A DNA stretch of 64,000 bases from Spiroplasma melliferum (GCA_005222125.1 CP029202.1:62001-126000), one strand, 5' to 3'. Positions 1-15,884 are shown, counted from the first letter of the stretch. Numbers and translations are program-made. The notes: a model not told the origin generated them from the letters alone.

Positions 1-252
<252 letters not shown>

Positions 253-254
<2 letters not shown>

Positions 255-279
255 AAAGACCATATGGTCTTTTTTTTCT
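253..279 (+). terminator. Terminator after rpoC
   Basis: Perfect palindrome AAGACCATATGGTCTT overlapping the stop codon and followed by a run of T; a classic Rho-independent terminator. Confidence 0.85.
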
Positions 280-300
280 TGGGAATATTGCGGATAAATA

Positions 301-329
301 TTGACTTAATTTTTTGTTTTATGTAATAT
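301..329 (+). promoter_or_regulatory. Sigma-A promoter of the str operon
   Basis: TTGACT at 301-306, a 17-base spacer, then TAATAT at 324-329, close to the sigma-A consensus. It lies about 60 bases before rpsL and directly after the rpoC terminator, so it most likely drives rpsL-rpsG-fusA. Confidence 0.75.
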
Positions 330-389
330 TATATATGGATTGTATTCTTTGATACACTCGGGTATGTGAAACAGAAAGGAGAAAGTTTA

Positions 390-812
390 ATGCCAACAAT
401 TAATCAATTAGTGCGTAAACCACGTAAAGATAAAGTGTGAAAAACAAAAGCTCCTGCTTTAAACAGAGGGCTAAACTCTTTACAAAAAAAACCTACTAAT
501 GTTACGGCACCACAAAAAAGAGGTGTTTGTACAAGGGTTGCAACAATGACCCCAAAAAAACCGAACTCAGCGTTACGAAAATATGCTCGTGTTCGTTTAA
601 CAAACGGAATGGAAGTAACAGCATATATTCCTGGTGAAGGACATAACTTACAAGAACATAGTGTTGTATTAATCCGTGGGGGAAGGGTTAAAGACTTACC
701 AGGGGTTCGTTACCATATTATTCGTGGTACTTTAGATACTGCTGGGGTTAATAAACGCCAACAAGGAAGATCACTATACGGAACAAAAAGACCAAAAGCT
801 ACAAAAGCTTAA
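390..812 (+). CDS. rpsL: 30S ribosomal protein S12
   Basis: 140 aa, the usual S12 length. S12 sits at the decoding centre and helps select tRNA. The strictly conserved segments [11 protein letters not shown] (about residues 54-64) and LPGVRYHI are present. The start ATG at 390 follows AGAAAGGAGAAAG. An in-frame TGA at 438-440 must be read as Trp, early proof of genetic code 4. The lysine next to PNSA, where streptomycin resistance changes usually fall, is intact. First gene of rpsL-rpsG-fusA; rpsG starts 25 bases downstream. Confidence 0.97.
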
Positions 813-837
813 TTAAACAGAAAGGAGGATTATTACG

Positions 838-1305
<468 letters not shown>

Positions 1306-1326
1306 AAAATAGAAAGGAAAAGAAAA

Positions 1327-3405
1327 ATGGCAAGAGAATATTCTCTAGAAAATACGAGAAATATTGGAATTATGGCACATATTGATGCTGGAAAAACCAC
1401 AACAACAGAACGCATCTTGTTCCATACTGGTAAAATTCATAAAATTGGTGAAACCCATGATGGAGCTAGTCAAATGGATTGAATGGCTCAAGAACAAGAA
1501 CGTGGAATTACAATTACTTCTGCAGCAACAACGGCGTTTTGAAAAAATATGCGTTTAAATATTATTGATACTCCAGGACACGTTGATTTTACTGTTGAAG
1601 TAGAAAGATCATTACGAGTATTAGATGGGGCAGTTGCTGTCCTTGATGGGCAATCAGGAGTTGAACCCCAAACAGAAACGGTTTGACGTCAAGCAACAAC
1701 TTATGGTGTACCACGGATTGTCTTTGTTAATAAAATGGATAAAATTGGAGCTGACTTTTTATACTCAGTAAAAACAATTCATGACCGTTTACAAGCTAAT
1801 GCCCATCCAGTTCAAATTCCAATTGGAGCTGAAGATCAGTTTACAGGAATTATTGATATCGTTGAACGAAAAGCTTATCATTATGATGGCGCAGCAAACG
1901 AAGAAGCAAAAGAAATTCCAATTCCAGATGATTTAAAAGACTTAGTTGAAGAATACCGTATGAAATTAATTGAAGCAGCGGTTAACTTTAATGAAGAGTT
2001 AATGTTAAAATACTTGGATGGGAATGATATTTCGATTCCAGAAATTAAAAGTGCAATTCGTGCTGCAACATTAACTGGTGATTTTTTCCCAGTCTTTTGT
2101 GGAAGTGCTTTTAAAAACAAAGGAGTTAAATTAATGCTGGATGGGGTAATTGATTATTTACCTTCACCACTTGATATTCCATCAATTAAAGGTGTTCTAG
2201 AAGATGGAACCGAAGTTGAACGTCATGCTGACGATAGTGAACCATTTTCAGCGTTAGCATTTAAAATTATGACAGACCCATTTGTTGGAAAATTAACATT
2301 CTTTCGTGTTTACTCAGGAGTGTTAAAAAAAGGAAGTTCTGTTTTAAACTCAACAAAAGATAAAACAGAGCGCATTGGTCGTTTGTTAAAAATGCATGCT
2401 AATAATCGTGAAGAAATTGAAGCAGTGTATGCTGGTGATATTGCAGCAGCAGTTGGTTTAAAATTAACAACAACGGGAGATACACTTTGTGATGAGAAAA
2501 ACGAAGTCATCTTAGAATCAATGGTTTTCCCAGAACCAGTTATTAACTTAGCTTTAGAACCAAAAACAAAAGCTGACCAAGAAAAAATGAGTTTAGCATT
2601 ACAAAAATTAGCAGAAGAAGATCCAACTTTCCGAACATGAACAGATGAAGAAACAGGACAGACAATTATTGCTGGAATGGGTGAGTTACACTTGGATATT
2701 TTAGTTGACCGAATGAAACGTGAATTTAAAGTGGAAACCAATGTTGGAGCACCGCAAGTCTCATATCGTGAAACATTTAAAGATAGTGCTGAAGTGGAAG
2801 GAAAATACATTAAACAATCAGGAGGACGTGGACAATATGGACACGTATGAATCAAGTTTGAACCAAATCATGATAAAGGATTTGAGTTTGTTGATGCAAT
2901 TGTTGGTGGAAAAATTCCAAAAGAATTCATTGGTTCAGTTAAAAAAGGATTAGAAGAATCAATGCAAACAGGAAAATTAGCAGGATATCCAATGATTGAT
3001 ATTAAAGCAACATTATATGATGGGTCATACCATGATGTCGATTCATCACAAATGGCTTATGAGTTTGCTGCTAGTTTAGCATTAAAAGAAGCAGCTAAAA
3101 AATGTAAACCAGTTATTTTAGAACCAATTATGGCTGTTGAAGTTACTGTTCCAGAAGAATACTATGGGGATGTAATGGGAAACTTATCTTCACGTCGTGG
3201 TCAAATCGAAGGAAATGATCAACGTGGAAATGCCCAAGTTGTAAAGGCAAAAGTTCCATTATCAGAAATGTTTGGATATGCAACTGACTTACGAAGTTTT
3301 ACGCAAGGACGTGGAACTTATACAATGTTGTTTTCACATTACCAAGAAGCGCCAAAGTCAATTACTGAAGAAATTATTAAAAAAGTAGGAAAATCAACAG
3401 ACTAA
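1327..3405 (+). CDS. fusA: Translation elongation factor G
   Basis: 692 aa, normal for EF-G, the GTPase that moves tRNA and mRNA through the ribosome after peptide bond formation. G-domain motifs are visible near the N-terminus: [12 protein letters not shown] (P-loop), DTPGHVDF (G3) and NKMD (G4). Domains II-V follow without interruption, including the domain IV block with SSRRGQIEG. Several TGA codons are Trp. Start ATG at 1327 has AGAAAGGAAAAG before it, 21 bases after rpsG, so it is co-transcribed with the two ribosomal protein genes. Confidence 0.97.
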
Positions 3406-3445
3406 TTATTACAAAATGGTTTAATCTACCATTACTAAAAAAAGA

Positions 3446-3474
3446 TTGCAAAGTAAAAAGAATTAATTTACAAT
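3446..3474 (+). promoter_or_regulatory. Probable promoter of tuf
   Basis: TTGCAA at 3446-3451, a 17-base spacer and TACAAT at 3469-3474, in the 118-base gap between fusA and tuf. It suggests tuf can be transcribed on its own. A small hairpin (AATGG/CCATT, about 3415-3434) lies just upstream and may weaken read-through from fusA. Confidence 0.5.
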
Positions 3475-3523
3475 AGTTATGACATTTGTCTATTAATTAA
3501 AAATATAGGAGGAAAAGATTAAA

Positions 3524-4714
3524 ATGGCAAAACAAAAATTTGATAGAAGTTTACCACACGTAAATGTTGGAACAATTGGCCACGTTGACCATGGTAAAAC
3601 TACTTTAACAGCAGCTATTACAACTGTATTAGCTAAAAAAGGATTTGCAGAAGCCCAAAAATATGACAATATTGATAAAGCTCCTGAAGAAAAAGAACGT
3701 GGAATTACAATTAATACTTCACACGTTGAATATCGTACTGATAAAAGACACTATGCGCATGTGGACTGTCCAGGACATGCCGATTATGTTAAAAACATGA
3801 TTACTGGTGCTGCGCAAATGGATGGTGCAATTTTAGTTGTTGCGGCAACAGATGGTCCAATGCCTCAAACAAGAGAGCATATCTTATTATCAAGACAAGT
3901 TGGTGTACCAAAAATGGTTGTTTTCTTAAACAAATGTGATATGATGGATGGCGATACTGAAATGATGGATTTAATCGAAATGGAAGTTAGAGATCTATTA
4001 AGTGAATATGGTTTTGATGGAGAAAAAACACCAGTTATTAGAGGTTCAGCCTTAAAAGCTCTTGAAGGTGATGCTCAATGAGAAGAAAAAATTATGGAAT
4101 TAATGGATGCAATTGATGAATGAATTCCTGAACCAGAAAGAGATACTGCAAAACCATTTATGATGCCAGTTGAAGATGTTTTCACAATTACAGGTCGTGG
4201 AACAGTGGCAACAGGTCGTGTTGAACGTGGAATTGTTAAAGTTAATGAAGAAGTTGAAATTGTTGGATTAAAAAGCGAAACTAAAAAAGTTGTTGCAACA
4301 GGTTTAGAAATGTTTAGAAAATTATTAGATGATGCTAAAGCTGGAGATAATGTTGGGGTTTTATTACGTGGAGTTGATCGTAGTGATGTTGAACGTGGAC
4401 AAGTTATTGCTAAACCAGGTTCAGTTAAACCACATAAAGAATTTAAAGCACAAGTTTATGTTTTAACAAAAGAAGAAGGTGGACGTCATACACCATTCTT
4501 CGGAAACTACCGTCCACAATTTTACTTCCGTACAACTGATGTTACAGGTTCAATTAAATTACCAAGTGGTGTTGAAATGGTTATGCCAGGGGATAATGTT
4601 GAGATGACAGTTGAATTAATTGCCCCAGTTGCAATTGAAGAAGGAACAAAATTCTCAATTCGTGAAGGTGGACGTACAATTGGTGCCGGAACAGTTGTTT
4701 CAATTAGTAAATAA
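3524..4714 (+). CDS. tuf: Translation elongation factor Tu
   Basis: 396 aa, typical EF-Tu, the GTPase that delivers aminoacyl-tRNA to the ribosome. GTPase motifs [22 protein letters not shown] and NKCDMMD are intact, followed by the beta-barrel domains with [13 protein letters not shown] and the C-terminal [11 protein letters not shown]. Two Trp residues are encoded by TGA (4079-4081 and 4121-4123). An AGGAGG-type site precedes the ATG. Followed directly by a strong terminator. Confidence 0.98.
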
Positions 4715-4721
4715 TAACATT

Positions 4722-4750
4722 AAAAAATAACTCGCTTTGAGTTATTTTTT
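4722..4750 (+). terminator. Terminator after tuf
   Basis: Arms AAAAAATAACTC (4722-4733) and GAGTTATTTTTT (4739-4750) with a 5-base loop; also acts as a U-tract terminator for the str-tuf block. Confidence 0.9.
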
Positions 4751-4767
4751 AATTAATAGAATTAATC

Positions 4768-4795
4768 TTGTTTTTATATTTTTTTCTTATATAAT
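4768..4795 (+). promoter_or_regulatory. Probable promoter of lemA
   Basis: TTGTTT at 4768-4773, 16-base spacer, TATAAT at 4790-4795, about 30 bases before the lemA start. Confidence 0.55.
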
Positions 4796-4825
4796 ATTAA
4801 GTAAGTTCTGAAAGGAGTAGTAACA

Positions 4826-5440
4826 ATGGGATATAATCCAACAGTTAATAATGCAGAAGTTCCAGCAACAAGTAGTTTTTGAGGAAAATTCTTTGTATAC
4901 ATTTCATTTCTTTTAATTATCCCAATTTTCTTATTTATTTTATCAAGAAATAATTTAATTAGAAATAAAGAAAAAATTGAAGAAACAGCTTCTGATATTG
5001 ATGTTCAATTAAAACGAAGAGTTGATATGTTAACAAAATTAATTGATAGCACAAAACAATATATGAAATATGAAAAAGATACTTTATCAGCAGTTGTAGA
5101 ATTGCGTAGTCAAGCAAATAAAAACTTAAATGTTAAGGAATTAGATCAAATTAATAATGCTGTTACAAGCCAAGCAGGTAAAATTAATGTATTATTAGAA
5201 AATTATCCAGATTTAAAAGCTAATAACAGTGTAATTGAATTACAAGCAGGAATTAGAGATTGTGAAGATAATATTGCAGCTGCACGACGTTTTTATAATT
5301 CAGCAGTTCGTGACTTTAATGCTAGTTTAAAAACATGGCCATCAAATGTTGCGGCAAGTTCATTAAAATTAAGTACATTCTTATACTTTGAAGCTAATGT
5401 TGCTGACCGCCAAGATGTTAAAATAGATTTAGGCCAATAA
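4826..5440 (+). CDS. lemA: LemA family membrane protein
   Basis: 204 aa. One N-terminal membrane segment (about residues 24-43, rich in Ile, Leu and Phe) followed by a long helical domain, the standard LemA architecture. Recognisable LemA features are VQLKRRVDMLTKLIDSTKQY and the region ending in FYNSAVRDFNA. LemA proteins are membrane-anchored helical bundles of poorly defined role, possibly in membrane or surface organisation. Start ATG at 4826 follows GAAAGGAG. A DUF3137 gene starts 60 bases downstream, a pairing known from other mollicutes and Firmicutes, suggesting a joint function. Confidence 0.9.
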
Positions 5441-5500
5441 TTATTTTGGTTTAATTCTATTTTTTAATTAATTAAAAAAATATAAAAGGATAAAATAAAA

Positions 5501-6514
5501 ATGATTAAATCAGATTTAGAAACAATTGTTGAACATGATTTTCAATTATTAATGCAAAAACATAAATTAAAAAATCTTAATTTTAAATATTTTAAAAAAC
5601 GATATATTTTTTTAAATTTTATATTAGTTGTTATTACTTTTTTCTTATGATTTTTACTATTAGCAATAATTATGCAAATGCCACTTAGTTTTTTAAAAGG
5701 ATTATTAGGAATAGGTATTGCTGGTAAAATTATTTTAATTCTTAGTAGTTTAGTTACTTTAAGTTTAGGAATTTGGTTATTTACAAAGTATTATCAAGCA
5801 GCAAAATTACAAAAAATTATTATGCAGGAATTACCATTTGAGAAATTTTATCAAATTGGACTTAATGCTTTGACAAAAAAACAGTATCAAATTGCTACTA
5901 TTACTCAAAAATTTAATCTTTTTCCACATATGGGAGTGCCCAATACGAAAGATATTAAAGAAGACTATGTCATTAATTTTTATGAAAATAATATTAATTA
6001 CTCATTTGGAACATTAACACGGCGCGAAGTAATTGGTTGAGGGAAAGATGAAGAAATTATTTATACGCGATATCCATATTTAACACTTGATGTTAAAGAA
6101 ATGCCAGGATTAGTTGCTACAATTAAAGCAATGCAAACCTTCTTAAAAATTTTTAAAACAAGAGATAATACAACATTAGAGTCAACAGAATTTGAAAAGA
6201 TGTTTGCTGTTAACGCAAATGACCAAATTTTAATACGAAAATTATTAACTCCAAAAGTAATAGTTAATTTAATTGAATTAGCAAAAGAAGAAAGAAAAAT
6301 TCCAACGATGCACTTTGATGATGGATATTTAACAATTGTTTTTGATAATTATTTTGTTAATAGTTTTGATGATCCCAAAGGACGATTACTTGGATTTTAT
6401 TTTATTGGAACTTATCAAGACATTTTGACAAATATTATTGAGGTTATTCAACAAGATGTTGAATGATTATTGACTGTTTTGCAATGAGTTTTAGTGTATG
6501 ATTTTAAGCAGTAG
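5501..6514 (+). CDS. DUF3137-like membrane protein
   Basis: 337 aa including several Trp encoded by TGA; the last stretch after 6466 is still coding and ends in TAG at 6512. Two hydrophobic segments (about residues 30-56 and 64-90) are followed by a soluble domain. The motif with LESTEFEKMF followed by ILIRKLLTPKVI resembles the DUF3137 (galanin-like) family, where a SEEF block precedes a LTP block. It follows lemA closely, and LemA-DUF3137 neighbours are common. Function unknown. Its 3' end overlaps the tail of the convergent gene 6504-6998 by 11 bases. Confidence 0.7.
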
Positions 6515-6998
6515 ATTTTTGTGGTGGAATTGGTTTATTTAAAATAATTAAATTAATGGTATTAAATCCACCAATAATTGCACAACTTCAGAGAGCATAT
6601 CCTAAGCCAACATATCACAATTGCTTAATTACAAGACTAAAAGTTGTTTTTAAAATTAGTTGGATAGAAATTAAAGTTAAAAAGAAAAAAACAATTGTAA
6701 TTATTAAAACAAAAAAATAAAAGTATAAACTCAAACGTAATCGATTTTTTTCATTGTCATAATAATAAATTTTTGAAAAAATAAAGGGGTTTTTAATAAT
6801 TAAATAATTAATAAATAATATAATTAAATTAACAACAAGAAAAATTGAACAATAAATTAACTTATCTTGTGATGAAATGTTTTTTAATGCTAAGAAAATA
6901 ATTATAAAAATAATTGTTACAAGACCTAATGCAGCAAAAAGCCATAATAAATGTCACTTAATTTTTTTAAGATAACTTCGAATACGAATAATTTCCAT
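6504..6998 (-). CDS. Four-helix integral membrane protein of unknown function
   Basis: 164 aa on the minus strand with GGAGACA just before the ATG (position 6998). Four hydrophobic segments can be seen (about residues 16-38, 48-68, 92-118 and 130-155) with short basic ends, so it is an integral membrane protein. I do not recognise the family. It faces lemA and DUF3137 tail to tail and is divergent from manA, whose start lies 114 bases away, so the two promoters share that gap. Confidence 0.65.
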
Positions 6999-7111
6999 TG
7001 TTGTCTCCAATCATTTTATTAGTTGAATATATCTTACTATAAATTTTAATGATAATATTATTTTTTCATTTTTTATGGTTTAATATAATAGAAAAACTGA
7101 GGAGGACATTT

Positions 7112-8020
7112 ATGTATAAAGTAATTAAAGTGACACCATATTTTTCAGAACGTTTATGAGGAGGACGGAAATTAGCCGACTTTGGTTTTCAATTACCAAC
7201 AGATGACTTGTATGGTGAAGCGTGAGTGATTAGTGCATTAGACAATGGAATGAGTTATATTGCAAATGGTTCAGAAGCAGGAGTATCATTAAAAACATTT
7301 TTTGCAAATCATCCGGAATATTTTGGTACGACAGATAAAGAATTTCCTTTATTATCAAAAATTATTACAGCAAATGATTATTTATCCGTTCAAGTTCATC
7401 CTGATGATGAATATAGTTTAAAACATAATAAAATGTTAGGTAAACCCGAATGTTGATATATTCTTGATTGTCCGACTGATGCTAAAATGATTTATGGACA
7501 TTATGCGCAAACAAAAGTTGAATTAATTCAATTGGTTGAAAAAAAGGCCTGGGCACAATTATTTACAGAAGTAAAAGTGCAAAAAGGTGATTTTTTATAT
7601 GTTCCTCCTGGCAAAGTTCATGCCATTACCCCAGGCGTAACAGTTTTTGAGTTACAACGTTCATCAGATATAACTTATCGTTTTTATGACTTTGATCGTG
7701 CTGATAAAGATGGAAACTTTCGTCCCCTTCATTTACAAGAATGTTTTGATGTAACAACAGTTCCTGATACAACTGACCAAGTTATTCATCGAAATGAAGG
7801 AATTTTAATTGATAATGAATATTTTACATTACATTTATTAACAAAAACACAAGAACTTGATTTAACTAGTATAAAATGAGGGCAAATAACAGTTGTTGAA
7901 GGAAAAATAGCAATTGGAACAACAGAACTTTTGGCAGGAGAATCAGCAATAATTGTAGAATTAGCACAAAAGATAACAATAAATGTTGCTGGTAAAGCAT
8001 TATTAAGTTATAAAAGATAA
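7112..8020 (+). CDS. manA: Mannose-6-phosphate isomerase, class I
   Basis: 302 aa, the short class typical of Firmicutes. It interconverts mannose-6-phosphate and fructose-6-phosphate with a zinc ion. The zinc-site signatures QVHPDDEYSLKH and YVPPGKVHAITPG are present, as is the RSSDITYRFYDFDR block. TGA encodes Trp at several sites, including LW in the N-terminal FSERLWGG motif. Start ATG at 7112 follows GAGGAGG. A strong terminator follows. It gives access to mannose as a carbon source through a mannose- or fructose-type PTS. Confidence 0.95.
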
Positions 8021-8064
8021 ATTTAAAAAAGGACAAAAATTTTAATTTTTGTCCTTTTTTAAAT
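8021..8064 (+). terminator. Terminator after manA
   Basis: Long hairpin built on AAAAAAGGACAAAAATT and AATTTTTGTCCTTTTTT. It is nearly symmetrical and AT-flanked, so it could work in both directions. Confidence 0.85.
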
Positions 8065-8208
8065 TGAGATTAGAAAGACAACTGTTATTAAGTGGTAATT
8101 TTATAGAAAAAAAATTCCATTTTATATTTAAAAATAGATTTTTTTTAATAAAATTATTGAGTTTTAATTTTAAAATAGTAAACTATATATGGAAGGAGAA
8201 AAAACTAT

Positions 8209-10365
8209 ATGTATAATAACATTTTTAATGAAAAACATATTATTTTAGATTCAACAGCTAAAACTAAAGAAGAAGCTTTTTTAGAACTTGCTTCATTAGC
8301 TGAAGAGCTTGGATATGTTTCTGACCGCAATGAACTTGTTAAAGGTTTTGAGGCCCGAGAAAAAGAATCTTCAACAGGTTTTGAAGATGGTTTTGCGATT
8401 CCTCATGCACGAATTAGCGCCGTTACAAAAGCAGCGGTTTTATTTATTCGTTTTAAAAATGATGTTGACTGAAATGCAATGGATGGAAAACCAACAAAAG
8501 TTGCAATTGCTTTAATTATTCCTGAAGCTAAATCAGGAGAAATTCATTTAGGAATTTTAAGTGAAGTAGCACGAAAATTAATGGATGAAGATTTTAAAAA
8601 AGCAATGAAAGTTGAGACAGACAAAGCAAAAATTCAAGCAGCATTATTAACTGGGATTGAAAAAGAAGAATGTGCCAACCAAACTGCTCCAAGTGGTAAA
8701 AAACCGTTGCTTTTAGCAATGACAGCTTGTGCAACAGGAGTAGCTCATACCTTTTTAGCTGCTGATAAGCTAAACCAAACTGCTCCTAAAATGGGATACG
8801 ACATTAAAGTTGAAACTCATGGAGCTGAAGGAGTTCGCAATGATTTTACGGAGGGAGAAATTAAAGAAGCCGAAGTAATCATTGCTGCAACGGATATTGG
8901 GCTTGATATGGCAAGATTTAGTGGAAAAAAAGTTTATAACTGTCCAGTTGCAAAAGCAATTAAAGACCCAGAGGGGATAATTAATGCCGCTCTAAAAGAA
9001 GGAAAAGTACAATCAACTGGAGAATTCATTACGAAGGGTTCTAATGGTAATAACCAAAAAGTTGGAGTAATGAAACACTTAATGGCTGGTGTTTCATATA
9101 TGGCTCCAATTGTTATTTTGGGAGGAATTTTTATTGCTATTTCATTAGGATTAGCAAAAGCAATTTATGGTCCTAACTATGAGAATTTTCACGGTTCATT
9201 AAAAGGAATGGGCTGAATTCCTGATGCTGGTGGAAAAACAGCACATTGAGGAGAAATATTTTATACTGACCCATTAACTGACCCAAAAAACTTTTTCTAT
9301 TATCTTAATGTTATAGGTGTATCAGCCTTTACATTAATGATTCCAATTTTAGGAGCATTTATTGCTAATTCAATTGCTGGTCGCTCAGCAATTGCCCCAG
9401 CTTTAGTTGTTTCATTTATTGGAAATAATGCTGCTAACTTTTATCCTTTACCAGGAATTGAAGCAGTTAATACACCAACTGGATTCGTTGGGGCAATTGC
9501 AGCTGGATTAGCGGTTGGATATACTGTTAAATGAATTAATACTTGAAATGTTCCAAAAGGGTTAAAACCAGTAATGCCAATCTTCTTTATTCCAATTGTT
9601 GTTGGCTTTATTTATGGAATGATTATGATGTTTGTGATTGGTTCAACTGTTGGTTGAGTAATGGGTAAATTCCAAGATTGAATTTCACGAACATGAGGTA
9701 ATACTTCAAATGCTGCTAATGTAGCAATTGGATTAGGTTTCGGACTATTGATCGGAGCAATGGCTGGCTTTGATATGGGTGGTCCAATTAATAAAGTTGC
9801 ATTCTTAGCATGTACAGGTTTAATTGGTTCAAAAATTTATACACCAATGGGAATGGGAATTGCAACATGAATCTTTAAACCATTCTATAATGAAGAACAA
9901 CGCACAATGGGTTCAACAGCATTCTTTATGGGATGTATTGGAATCTCAGAAGGAGCAATTCCATTTGCAGTTAATGATCCAAAACGTGTTATTCCAAGTA
10001 ACATTGTTGGTTCAGCAATTGCCGGTGCTTTAGCTGGTGCAGTAGGAATTGCTGATTTAGCTGGTCACGGTGGTCCAATTGTTGGATTCTTATCAGCATT
10101 AGGTCGTGGTAATGGTGATGCTGGAGTTTATGGATGAGCTGGTGCTTGAGGATGAACATTATTAGCATTCTTATTTATGCTTATTGGGGCTTTAATTACC
10201 GCCTTTATGTATGGTTTTTGACAAATTGTAGATAAAAAACGTACTGGTGAAACAATTTCAATGAAACAATTTGTACTAAAAAAACATACTGATAAAGTAG
10301 TTGCTAACAAAAATCCTAAAAAAGTAAAAAAAGAACAGCAACACCAACATATAACAAAAAAATAA
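8209..10365 (+). CDS. fruA: Fructose-specific PTS enzyme IIABC
   Basis: 718 aa, a three-domain fructose permease that takes up fructose and phosphorylates it to fructose-1-phosphate. EIIA occupies about residues 1-150, with the phospho-histidine His66 in FAIPHARIS. EIIB spans about 163-260, with the active cysteine Cys174 in MTACATGVAHT. EIIC starts near residue 285 and shows many membrane segments and the GGPINKVA and GISEGAIPF motifs. Numerous TGA Trp codons. An AGGAGA site precedes the ATG. In Spiroplasma citri fructose uptake is tied to plant pathogenicity, so an intact copy is informative. 1-phosphofructokinase is not in the immediate neighbourhood. Confidence 0.96.
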
Positions 10366-10382
10366 TCATCAAACCCAAATTA

Positions 10383-10416
10383 AAAAAGATTAATAATAAC
10401 AATTATTAATCTTTTT
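10383..10416 (+). terminator. Terminator after fruA
   Basis: Arms AAAAAGATTAATAAT and ATTATTAATCTTTTT around a short loop. Confidence 0.85.
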
Positions 10417-10464
10417 ATTTTTTGTGTATAATGAAAAATATTAATATAAAAGGAGGACAAGGCA

Positions 10465-10719
10465 ATGAATTTGCTAGTAAAATCATTATTTGATGTTCTT
10501 CCATGATGAGCTGCTTTATTAATTTCAATAGTAATTTTAATGCTTATAATTGGATTAGTCCTTTTTTTTAAACGAAGAACTGACCAAATTGCAAATCATA
10601 GTGAAAATAAAAAGTTGGAAAGTTTGTGGCAAAAAATTGGTAAATCAAGGAAAAAACATAAAAAACAAAAAGTAGTAAAAAAGAATAAAAATAAAAACCA
10701 AGATAAGGATAATAATTAA
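10465..10719 (+). CDS. Small single-pass membrane protein with basic tail
   Basis: 84 aa. One strong membrane helix (about residues 12-36, containing two Trp encoded by TGATGA) followed by a Lys- and Asn-rich soluble tail. AGGAGGACA precedes the ATG and a TATAAT-like box lies about 40 bases upstream, so it looks expressed. Not recognised. It sits between the fructose permease and the MATE exporter, on the same strand as both. Confidence 0.6.
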
Positions 10720-10826
10720 TGTTCGATTGTAATTTTATAAAAAAAATAAGTTAAAATAAAAATCATATTTTTTTATATTATAATATTTCCAGGATATTTT
10801 GACTTATTATACAAAAGGGGGATACA

Positions 10827-12503
10827 ATGATAAAAGCACAAGGCAGAAAACATCCAAAATTTTTTGCCTCAAAAAAATGATATGCAACTGCATTAGTATT
10901 AATTTTATTAGCAACATTACAAGAAATTATTATGGAATCAACAGACTTAGTTGATAATTTTTTTGCCAGTTCAATTCAAAAAAATATCCGTGGTTATCAA
11001 GAATTATTTGACGAGATTAAATATATTTTTGGAGCAGATAATGTTTATCATGTAAAAGCAGTTTGAGACAGTTGGGGTTTAGGAAATTATGTTGGGTATC
11101 ATTATACAGCAGGACAATTAGCAATTAACGGAGTTGCTGCTTCAAATCAACTCTATTTCATTATGTTTGCAATTTTAAGTGGGATTTGTTATGGTTTTGG
11201 TGTTTTTAATGCACAATATTATGGTGCTGAAAAGTATAAAGAATTACAACAAGTGACATTATTAAAAATTTATGTTTGTTTAATCGTTTGTTTTATTGTC
11301 TTAATTTTATCCCAGGTTTGCGGTTATGAAATGATTAGTTTTACTACAACACCAAAATATGCTCCTCGTCCTGAAATAGTTGCACAATTAAAACCTGAAG
11401 ATAAAGATTTAGCAATGCAGTGATTTAAATATTTTGAATATAGAGCAGCATCAATTTCAACATTAGAAGGTGCAGAGTATTTTAAAATAGTTGCGTTATC
11501 GTATCCCTTGCTAGCAATTAACATTGCATTTATTACAACTTTACGTGAAACTGGCCGAGCAGGTTTAGCAGTATGAATTTCAGTTATTGCTTTAAGTACA
11601 AATTGTTTTATGAATCCATTTTTAATTGAACCAAATTTTATTCCAAATTTTAATGGAATTGGTGTACAAGGAGCAGCAATTGCTACTTCAGCCTCACGTG
11701 TTTTGCAACTTACTTTTATAATAGTTTTATTTTCATATAAACGGTACAAATTTATTCCTCGAAATTGATGATACTTTGATGGTTATGTTGCAAAACGAGC
11801 ATTTCAAAAAGCTTGACCAATTGTTTTAAATGAAATTTTTTGATCGGTCGGAATGGTAGTACAAGTTAAATTACGAGCATATTATAGTTTAGATGCTTTA
11901 ACAGCAAATGCGATTTTTTCAACAATTATTGCTGCGTTGTATACGCCATTGTATCATGGATTTGCTGCTGGAACTTCAGTTTTAGTTGGCAGTCGGTTAG
12001 GCGCTAATAATTTAGAAGAAGCAGAATATAATGGTAAACATTTAGTTATTTTGTCTTTTCTAGTTGGAATTATTGCGGGATTAATTTTAATTGCAGGGAG
12101 ATGATTTTTACCAGAGTTATTGTTTGCAAATAATACGCCAGAAACCTTTAGAATTACTCACTGAATGCTTTTTGCGTATGGATTATGATATCCTTGTTTA
12201 ATGATTGCTGCGACAAGTTATGCCATTATTAGAACGGGTGGTGCTGTGATGAATGCCTTTGCTTTAGATGCTTTATTTACATGATTAGTGCCAGTGCCAT
12301 TATTAGCAATTTTAATTTTTACTTCAAATTTAGATATCATTTATATTGTATTAATTATGCAATCAGTGGACAGTTTAAAAGCAATTTGAGCATTAATTAT
12401 TTTAAAACGAAAAAAATGGGTAAAAAATTTAACAGAAACTAAGCATATTACAGAATTTGATAATAAAGTAAAAAAAATAAAAAGAAATGTGAAAGAAATG
12501 TAA
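10827..12503 (+). CDS. MATE-family multidrug/cation exporter
   Basis: 558 aa, longer than the usual 450. Many membrane segments and MATE-like features: an early GICYGFGVFNAQYYGA segment, a glycine-rich AAIATSASRV helix and FAAGTSVLVGSRLGANNLEEA, which is the duplicated MATE signature at the start of the second half. The extra length comes from a loop of about 60 residues after the first helix and another between the first helices and the AEYF region. MATE proteins expel drugs or metabolites in exchange for Na+ or H+. RBS AAGGGGG before the ATG. Confidence 0.85.
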
Positions 12504-12669
12504 AACTTTTGCATTTTTTTATTTTTTGTGTATAATGTTATTTTTTATTTTGATACTAAAAAACAGGGAATGTATGATATAATTATTTTGTAATAAAACG
12601 GGTATAAAAGTGGCTAAACTAAATTTAATAAAACATATTAAGTTTTTTTGAATGGGGTAATCAGAAACA

Positions 12670-15674
<3,005 letters not shown>

Positions 15675-15675
<1 letters not shown>

Positions 15676-15711
15676 AAAAATCTTATTAATTTTTAATTAA
15701 TAAGATTTTTT
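15675..15711 (+). terminator. Terminator after the E2-like gene
   Basis: Arms AAAAAATCTTATTAAT (15675-15690) and ATTAATAAGATTTTTT (15696-15711), starting inside the stop codon. Confidence 0.9.
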
Positions 15712-15884
15712 AATTTTTGCAGATTGTAATAGCAATTAGGACTTCCGACCCTTATTAATAAAATAATAACATTTAAAAATAAGAATGCAACTCTTTTTTT
15801 AGTTGTTTTTTTAATTTGATTCAATTTTAGCACAATGAAGCATACTAAAAAGTAATTTATTACAAATTTTAATAATAAATTTTT

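Noticed and set aside
1881-2120. Minus-strand frame inside fusA
   Set aside because: Shadow of a highly conserved gene; it disappears as a gene once fusA is read with code 4.
2310-2855. Long minus-strand frame opposite fusA
   Set aside because: It is a mirror of the conserved fusA coding sequence, with no ribosome-binding site and no family likeness.
12610-12660. Short GTG frame before the E2-like gene, possible leader peptide
   Set aside because: Sixteen codons, no clear ribosome-binding site; the GGGG just before the E2 start is better explained as that gene's own site.
15712-15884. Possible attachment site or further gene between the E2-like terminator and the IS30 fragment
   Set aside because: No open frame of note and no sequence repeated at the other end of the phage block near tRNA-His that I can see.
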